From NCBI GenBank assembly GCA_029268225.1, contig JAJUGJ010000001.1:124001-188000 (forward strand): a stretch of 64,000 nucleotides of DNA. Direction: 5' to 3'. This document shows, piece by piece, positions 59,133 through 64,000 of this stretch (its first letter is position 1; every line of letters begins with the position of its first letter). The notes beneath the pieces are model-generated. The model was not told the DNA's origin and did not search any database. It saw only the letters and a list, made by a program, of their open reading frames with translations. Made by a program: the position numbers and the translations under genes. This stretch comes from Burkholderiales bacterium. GTDB taxonomy: Bacteria; Pseudomonadota; Gammaproteobacteria; Burkholderiales; Burkholderiaceae_C.

Positions 59133-59591
59133 ATGTGTCACCCTCTTGCGAACACGGCCCATCAGCATGGCGGCTTTACCCTGACGGAAATGCTGACCGT
59201 TCTCGCGTTGCTCGGCGTGCTCGCCGCCGTGGCTTACCCCAGCTACGCCGCGCACCTGCAACGCGCCCACCGCACCGAAGCCCAGGCTGCCCTCATGGAC
59301 GCCGCCTTTTTCATGCAGCGCCACTATGCCGCGCACCACCGCTACGACACGGGAGATCCGAGCGCACCGCTCGTGACCCTGCCCGCACCGCTGAACCAGG
59401 CGCCTCGCCAGGGCCCAGCGCACTACGTGATCAGCGTCACGCAGGCCAGCGCCAGCGGCTACACCCTGAGTGCCACCCCGGTCTCGGGCGGCCCCATGGC
59501 TCACGACGCTTGCGGCAGTCTGACCCTGAATCAACACCAGGCCCGCGGCATCACGGGCACCACGGTCAGCGTGGCGCACTGCTGGCGGTAG
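59133..59591 (+). CDS. pilE: Type IV pilin PilE-like minor pilin
   Basis: A 152-residue prepilin with GGFTLTEMLTVLALLGVLAAV at the processing site and the PilE pattern AYPSYAAHLQRAHRTEAQAAL, plus two cysteines forming the usual D-loop near the C-terminus (ACGSLTLNQ...CWR). ATG 59133 starts 12 bases after pilX. In the well-known cluster a large pilY1 gene stands between pilX and pilE; here there is none. Convergent with nrdR. Confidence 0.87.
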   Translation: MCHPLANTAHQHGGFTLTEMLTVLALLGVLAAVAYPSYAAHLQRAHRTEAQAALMDAAFFMQRHYAAHHRYDTGDPSAPLVTLPAPLNQAPRQGPAHYVISVTQASASGYTLSATPVSGGPMAHDACGSLTLNQHQARGITGTTVSVAHCWR

Positions 59592-59650
59592 CCTCCCGCG
59601 TTCGCAGCCACTCCGCCTGGCTCACCAACCTCCCGATCGGTCCTCACTGC

Positions 59651-60133
59651 TCAGTCTTCGCTGGTGTCGCCCTTGACGCCGCGTTTGTTACCCGTCTCCT
59701 TGATGGCGGCGACAAACTCGCTGACGTCATCAAAGCTGCGGTACACCGACGCAAAGCGCACATAGGCCACCTTGTCGAGCTTGCGCAACTCGCGCATCAC
59801 CCATTCGCCCAACTGCGTGGACACCACTTCCTTCTCGCCACACTGGCGCAACTTGGCCTCGATCGCCTCCAGCGCGCCTTCCAGCGCCTCGGCACTCACA
59901 GGCCGCTTGCGCAGCGCAATCAGCATCGAGCCCTTGAGCTTCGCGCGGTCGTAATCGGTGCGCCGTCCATCGCGCTTGACGATCGCTGGCAGATCGATTT
60001 CCGCCCGTTCATAGGTCGTGAAGCGTTTGTCGCAGCCATGACACTTGCGACGGCGACGGGTGGAATCACCCTCGTCGGAGTCACGCGTCTCCACGACCTG
60101 GGTGTCGTGGTGTCCGCAAAAGGGGCAACGCAT
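59651..60133 (-). CDS. nrdR: Transcriptional repressor NrdR
   Basis: A 160-residue repressor of ribonucleotide reductase genes: N-terminal zinc ribbon ([19 protein letters not shown] and [12 protein letters not shown], four cysteines) and an ATP-cone domain ([20 protein letters not shown]). The linkage glyA-nrdR is conserved in betaproteobacteria. The glyA terminator lies between them, so nrdR probably depends partly on read-through. Confidence 0.96.
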   Translation of the reverse strand: MRCPFCGHHDTQVVETRDSDEGDSTRRRRKCHGCDKRFTTYERAEIDLPAIVKRDGRRTDYDRAKLKGSMLIALRKRPVSAEALEGALEAIEAKLRQCGEKEVVSTQLGEWVMRELRKLDKVAYVRFASVYRSFDDVSEFVAAIKETGNKRGVKGDTSED

Positions 60134-60162
60134 GGATGGGAATCTCTCGTTTCAAGACAAAC

Positions 60163-60198
60163 AAAAACCCGGCGAGGACATCACATCCAGGCCGGGTT
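60163..60198 (-). terminator. Terminator of glyA
   Basis: AACCCGGC and GCCGGGTT form a perfect eight-pair stem, and on the minus strand the second arm runs into TTTGT. It begins 32 bases after the glyA stop and 30 bases before nrdR. Confidence 0.75.
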
Positions 60199-60229
60199 CC
60201 GAATCACGCACGCATCAAGGCGTCAGCGC

Positions 60230-61480
60230 TCAGCGGTAGACCGGGAAGGCCTTGGTCAGGGCCGACACCTGCTCGCGCACGCGGGCGATGGTGGCTTCGT
60301 CGTGGGGGTTGTCCAGCACGTCGGCGATCAGGTTGGCCACCTGCACGGCCTGCTCTTCCTTGAAACCACGGGTGGTCATCGCGGGCGAGCCCAGACGGAT
60401 GCCCGAGGTCACCATCGGCTTTTGCGGGTCGTTGGGGATGCCGTTCTTGTTGCAGGTGATGTGAGCCTGGCCCAGGATGGCTTCGGCTTCCTTGCCGGTC
60501 AGGTTCTTCGGACGCAGGTCCACCAGCATCACGTGGCTCTCGGTGCGGCCCGAGACGATGCGCAGACCGCGCTTGGTCAGCGTGTCGGCCAGGGCGGCGG
60601 CGTTCTTCACGACCTGCTGCTGGTAAGCCTTGAATTCGGGCGACGCGGCTTCCTTGAAGGCCACGGCCTTGCCAGCGATGACGTGCATCAGCGGGCCACC
60701 CTGGATGCCAGGGAAGATGGCGCTGTTGATCTTCTTGGCGATCTCTTCACCGCGCATCAGGATGATGCCGCCACGCGGGCCACGTAGGCTCTTGTGAGTG
60801 GTGGAGGTGACCACGTCGGCGTGCGGCACCGGGTTGGGGTACACGCCCGCGGCGATCAGGCCAGCGTAGTGGGCCATGTCCACCATGAAGTAGGCGCCGA
60901 TTTCCTTGGCAATCTTGGCAAAGCGCTCGAAATCGATGCGCAGTGCGAAGGCCGACGCACCGGCGATGATCAGCTTGGGCTTGTGCTCACGCGCCAGCGC
61001 TTCCATCTTGTCGTAGTCGATGTCTTCGGCAGCGTTCAAGCCGTAGGACACGACCTTGAACCACTTGCCCGACATGTTCAGCGGCATGCCGTGGGTCAGG
61101 TGGCCGCCTTCGGCCAAGCTCAGGCCCATGATGGTGTCGCCGGGTTGCAGCAGACCGAAGAACACGGCCTGGTTGGCTTGCGAACCGGAGTTCGGCTGCA
61201 CGTTGGCGTACTCGGCACCGAACAGCGCCTTCAGGCGATCGATGGCCAGTTGCTCGACCACGTCCACGTGCTCGCAGCCACCGTAATAGCGCTTGCCGGG
61301 ATAGCCTTCGGCGTACTTGTTGGTCAGCTGGGAGCCTTGGGCTTCCATGACGGCCGGCGAGGTGTAGTTCTCGGAGGCGATCAGCTCAATGTGGTCTTCC
61401 TGGCGTTGGTTCTCGGCCTGGATGGCTGCAAACAGCTCAGGATCAACGTTGGCAATGGTGTGTTGGGCACGGTCAAACAT
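60230..61480 (-). CDS. glyA: Serine hydroxymethyltransferase
   Basis: Interconverts serine and glycine with tetrahydrofolate, supplying one-carbon units for purines. The 416-residue PLP enzyme has [15 protein letters not shown] near the start, [12 protein letters not shown], and the PLP-lysine segment [19 protein letters not shown] 61480 is the standard start ([17 protein letters not shown]) with GAGGA ten bases upstream; the open frame to 61579 runs through the riboswitch. A ZTP riboswitch precedes it. Confidence 0.97.
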   Translation of the reverse strand: MFDRAQHTIANVDPELFAAIQAENQRQEDHIELIASENYTSPAVMEAQGSQLTNKYAEGYPGKRYYGGCEHVDVVEQLAIDRLKALFGAEYANVQPNSGSQANQAVFFGLLQPGDTIMGLSLAEGGHLTHGMPLNMSGKWFKVVSYGLNAAEDIDYDKMEALAREHKPKLIIAGASAFALRIDFERFAKIAKEIGAYFMVDMAHYAGLIAAGVYPNPVPHADVVTSTTHKSLRGPRGGIILMRGEEIAKKINSAIFPGIQGGPLMHVIAGKAVAFKEAASPEFKAYQQQVVKNAAALADTLTKRGLRIVSGRTESHVMLVDLRPKNLTGKEAEAILGQAHITCNKNGIPNDPQKPMVTSGIRLGSPAMTTRGFKEEQAVQVANLIADVLDNPHDEATIARVREQVSALTKAFPVYR

Positions 61481-61544
61481 GACTTGGCAGTCCTCTTCAA
61501 GGTTGAAGTCCCGCAGCACTGACCCATCCAGATCAGGTGTGAGG

Positions 61545-61682
61545 GCTGCCCAGGCGAACGGCTGACTCAGCCCAGGCATTGGAAGCCCCTAGGGCTGGCT
61601 GCGCTCCCCGGTGGTTCACCACCTCAGACGATGCCGTCTCTGTGTGACAGCAGCACGTCGTGTATCGCCAGTTGCGCAGCGT
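61545..61682 (-). promoter_or_regulatory. ZTP (pfl) riboswitch upstream of glyA
   Basis: Read on the minus strand, GCTGCGC (61680-61674) pairs with GCGCAGC (61604-61598) to form P1. It is followed by AACTGGCG, and the 3' side has a GGTGG-TGAA-CCACC hairpin running into CCACCGGGGAGC (61614-61603), the hallmark of ZTP aptamers. The pseudoknot partner CGCCTGGGCA is at 61556-61547. Binding of ZTP/AICAR-5'-triphosphate, which rises when 10-formyl-THF is short, would turn glyA on. Confidence 0.9.
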
Positions 61683-61687
61683 TTGGG

Positions 61688-61693
61688 ATTGTA
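61688..61693 (-). promoter_or_regulatory. -10 box of glyA leader
   Basis: TACAAT on the minus strand (61693 to 61688) lies 8-13 bases before the first base of the aptamer, so a transcript from it would contain the whole riboswitch. The corresponding -35 position (TGGCAT) is poor. Confidence 0.5.
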
Positions 61694-61773
61694 GCGGTTG
61701 GGGCCCACTCATGCCAGCGAAGGACATCGGACGATGCCGCCACCGACAAGGTAGTGCCCCTGCGGACCGCAGC

Positions 61774-62808
61774 TTACAGGGTGAGCATCGCCACCTGCTC
61801 GACGGCTGGCGCGGCCACGGGCGGCTTGACGCTGCTGGCCGCCGGCGCGGCCGACACGGGTGCTGCGTTCGCAGGAGCCTGGGATGCCTGAACGGCCGAA
61901 GCCGCCACCGGCGCCGGCGCCTGCGCCACCACACGTGGCGCGTTCGACACATTCACCGGCACCTGCTTGCCCATGGCCACCTGGCGCAAAAAGCCTTGCT
62001 CCGCGAGCACCTTGGCGCCATAGCCACCATCGTGGGTCATGTTGGCCGCCCCCACGTAATGCTTCAAGCCCCCGGCCACACTGCCTGCACGGCGGATGCA
62101 GTCCTTGAGCACCTGTACCCCCACACGCAGATTCGTCACGGGGTCGAAGGCCGCATTGCGCCCACCGAACACCTCATACTTTTCGCGATGGATGCCCGTC
62201 ATCACCTGCATCAGGCCTTGCGCGCCCACATGGCTCTGCGCAAACGGGTTGAAACCCGACTCGATCGCCATGATCGCCAACACCAGCGTCGGCTCCACCC
62301 CGGCGCGCTGACCCACGTCCCACGCCTCCTGCACCAGACGGCTGATGGGCTCCGGTGCCACGCTGTAGCGGCGCGCGATCCAGTAGGCCACGGCCGCCTG
62401 CTGACGGCTCAACTCCGACGGATCGGTCGCCGTGGCACGCTGAATGGCCTCGGGCTCTGCCATCGCCAGGAGGACGTCCTGACTGGAAGCCTCGGCATCG
62501 TCACTCGCCATGGCACGCGACGTGGCACGATCGGTCAACCACCCCAAGGTCTGGTGCTCAAGACGGTAACGCACATCCGGGCGACCGGCCAAAAAGACCA
62601 CGCCCACCACGGCCACGAGGCCCAGCATCGCGAGCGCGTTGTGGCTCACGCGGCGCAGCCCCAGCAACACATCCTGCACAAACTGCGACATGGCCGCACG
62701 CCACACCTGAGGGCGGACCGACGACGCCACCGCCGTCTGAGACACTTCCACTTCTTCAACCATCACGGCGGCCTCCAGGCCTGCCGTTGCACGTTCACAC
62801 GCTGTCAT
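61774..62808 (-). CDS. Lytic transglycosylase (SLT domain) membrane protein
   Basis: A 344-residue murein lytic enzyme with a cytoplasmic N-terminus, one TM helix (NALAMLGLVAVVGVVFLAG, about residues 57-75), a Goose-lysozyme-like SLT domain with the catalytic glutamate in MAIESGFNP and GAQGLMQVM, and a 75-residue Ala/Pro/Val-rich tail. It cleaves peptidoglycan glycan strands in the periplasm. ATG 62808 has AAGGAG four bases upstream. Expressed toward glyA in the same direction, 293 bases from it. Confidence 0.9.
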   Translation of the reverse strand: MTACERATAGLEAAVMVEEVEVSQTAVASSVRPQVWRAAMSQFVQDVLLGLRRVSHNALAMLGLVAVVGVVFLAGRPDVRYRLEHQTLGWLTDRATSRAMASDDAEASSQDVLLAMAEPEAIQRATATDPSELSRQQAAVAYWIARRYSVAPEPISRLVQEAWDVGQRAGVEPTLVLAIMAIESGFNPFAQSHVGAQGLMQVMTGIHREKYEVFGGRNAAFDPVTNLRVGVQVLKDCIRRAGSVAGGLKHYVGAANMTHDGGYGAKVLAEQGFLRQVAMGKQVPVNVSNAPRVVAQAPAPVAASAVQASQAPANAAPVSAAPAASSVKPPVAAPAVEQVAMLTL

Positions 62809-63126
62809 GGTTCTCCTTTCTTCGCCGCCGCACTCACAGACGGCACGCCATCGACTTCGATCGCGCGCCGCGCAGGTGCGGCATTGATAATGACCCTGGC
62901 AAAAAAGTGGCGGGACCGTGCAAGTCACTCACCACCGCGAACGGTCTGTCGCGTACATCAGCGAACAGACCCATGGGAAAACGCCAGGGCTGGCAGCGTT
63001 GCGCCGCGGTGTGCGGCGCAAGGGGAAACCCGGTAAAAATCGTGACCGGATCCAACAGGGGCGGATTCTAGGCAAGCCTGTAATAACCAGTCAAGCATAA
63101 AGAACACACTCTTTATTACAAAAATC
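62809..63126. other. Structured intergenic region before ubiD
   Basis: These 318 bases separate the divergent transglycosylase and ubiD genes. They hold a GCCAG-GG-CTGGC repeat near 62983, a perfect nine-pair hairpin TTGCGCCGC-GGTGT-GCGGCGCAA at 62999-63021, and a local AT-rich hairpin ATAAAGA-ACACAC-TCTTTAT (63097-63116) ten bases before the ubiD start. No reading frame with a start signal was found. Confidence 0.4.
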
Positions 63127-64000
63127 ATGAAATATCGCGACTTGCGAGAATTTGTATCCGGCCTGGAACGCCAGGGAGAGCTCACCCGCATCAGCGAGCC
63201 CGTGTCCGTCCACCTGGAGATGACATCGGTGAGCGACCGCGTGCTGCGCGCCGGTGGCCCCGCCTTGTGGTTCGAGCACCCAACAGGACGGGGTGATGGC
63301 ACGACAAGCGCGCCACGCGCCTACGCCATCCCCGTGCTTGCCAACCTGTTCGGCACACCCAAACGCGTGGCCCTCGGCATGGGGGCCGACGACGTCAGCG
63401 AGTTGCGAGACATCGGTCGCGTGCTCGCCAGCCTGAAAGAGCCCGAACCACCCCGTGGCCTGAAGGATGCCGGCAAACTCATCCAGATGGCCAAGGCGCT
63501 GTGGGACATGAAGCCCAGCAGCGTGCGCAGCGCGCCGTGCCAAGCCGAGGTGCGCGAGGGCAGCGACATCGATTTGACCGAATTGCCCATCCAGCACTGC
63601 TGGCCCGAGGACGCCGCGCCGCTGCTCACCTGGGGCCTCGTCGTCACCCGCGGCCCCCAGAACGTGCCGAACCCGCGTCGGCGACAAAACCTGGGCATCT
63701 ACCGCCAGCAATTGATCGGCAAGAAGCAATTGATCATGCGGTGGCTGGCCCACCGCGGTGGCGCGCTCGACTTCCGCGAGTTCGCCCTGGCCAATCCTGG
63801 CCAGCCCTTCCCGATCGCCGTGGCACTGGGAGCCGACCCCGCCACCATCTTGGGTGCCGTCACCCCTGTGCCCGACTCGCTGAGTGAGTACCAGTTCGCC
63901 GGCCTGCTGCGCGGCAGCCGCACCGAGGTGGTCAACACGAAAGCGGGCGAAGGCGACCAGTACCTGCAGGTACCCGCCAGCGCCGAGTTCGTGCTCGAAG
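63127..64000 (+). CDS. ubiD: UbiD-family 4-hydroxy-3-polyprenylbenzoate decarboxylase, 3' end cut by window
   Basis: The frame from ATG 63127 is open to the last base (291 codons of an expected roughly 490-500). It starts [19 protein letters not shown], typical for UbiD, and contains [29 protein letters not shown], and the prenylated-FMN-binding region [19 protein letters not shown] followed by RGG. It decarboxylates the ring precursor in ubiquinone synthesis and needs prFMN from UbiX. No ribosome site is obvious. Confidence 0.93.
   Translation, partial: MKYRDLREFVSGLERQGELTRISEPVSVHLEMTSVSDRVLRAGGPALWFEHPTGRGDGTTSAPRAYAIPVLANLFGTPKRVALGMGADDVSELRDIGRVLASLKEPEPPRGLKDAGKLIQMAKALWDMKPSSVRSAPCQAEVREGSDIDLTELPIQHCWPEDAAPLLTWGLVVTRGPQNVPNPRRRQNLGIYRQQLIGKKQLIMRWLAHRGGALDFREFALANPGQPFPIAVALGADPATILGAVTPVPDSLSEYQFAGLLRGSRTEVVNTKAGEGDQYLQVPASAEFVLE

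Noticed and set aside
62875..62900. ATTGATAATGA resembling part of a Fur box ahead of the transglycosylase gene
   Set aside because: Only one to two hexamer units match and symmetry is lacking.

Overview
The window is GC-rich, gene-dense chromosomal DNA whose gene content and operon orders fit a motile, aerobic betaproteobacterium of the order Burkholderiales (Comamonadaceae/Sphaerotilaceae type). Pointers are the mlaFEDACB order with mlaA inside the operon, a single-chain RibBA with a degenerate second half, algR-algZ next to argH, motAB-cheYZ, type IV minor pilins, and a C-terminally short chemoreceptor. The exact genus cannot be read from the sequence. No rRNA, tRNA, CRISPR array, prophage or intact insertion sequence was found. 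The only mobile-type gene is one REP-associated transposase-like ORF.

Layout. 1-6493 (+): leucine/isovalerate catabolism (liuB partial, liuC, liuD, liuE, liuA). 6568-12931 (-): a four-gene unit of two tandem TonB-dependent receptors, an orphan ABC-type substrate-binding protein and a membrane diguanylate cyclase. It faces a chemoreceptor gene at 13224 (+). 14832-16355: an SH3-repeat envelope protein divergent from rpoH, with a perfect CIRCE element and a sigma-E-type promoter between them. 16424-20675: pgi and tal (-) divergent from zwf (+). 20716-24733 (-): the mla phospholipid-transport operon. 24830-31082 (-): gltD and gltB. 31168-31934: a short-repeat region and the RAYT-like gene. 32148-35106 (+): motA, motB, cheY, cheZ behind FliA-type promoters. 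35126-36969 (-): an algR/algZ-like two-component pair. 37013-39064 (+): argH and a hemerythrin. 39088-42823: a di-haem peroxidase divergent from a TonB receptor around a Fur box. 42862-45970 (-): dxs, ispA, xseB. 46368-48474 (+): a Rieske oxygenase behind a structured leader, then an EamA transporter. 48556-51061: a ZIP transporter (-) and ppx (+). 51076-56430 (-): ribD, ribE, ribBA, ribH, nusB and a tail-anchored Ser/Thr kinase. 56541-59591 (+): minor pilins fimT, pilV, pilW, pilX, pilE. 59651-62808 (-): nrdR, glyA (ZTP riboswitch) and a lytic transglycosylase. 63127-64000 (+): ubiD, cut by the window edge.

How the parts fit. Much of the window is housekeeping: central carbon, glutamate, riboflavin, isoprenoid, one-carbon and envelope lipid metabolism. 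Superimposed are surface-behaviour modules: motor and CheY/CheZ, a chemoreceptor, minor pilins, an AlgZR-type regulator and c-di-GMP synthesis. The most unusual module is the TonB receptor pair, substrate-binding protein and diguanylate cyclase unit. It looks like an outer-membrane-to-inner-membrane sensory relay that would convert a periplasmic ligand into c-di-GMP. The best-supported regulatory sites are the CIRCE/sigma-E region of rpoH, the ZTP riboswitch of glyA and the Fur-box promoter at 40294-40322.
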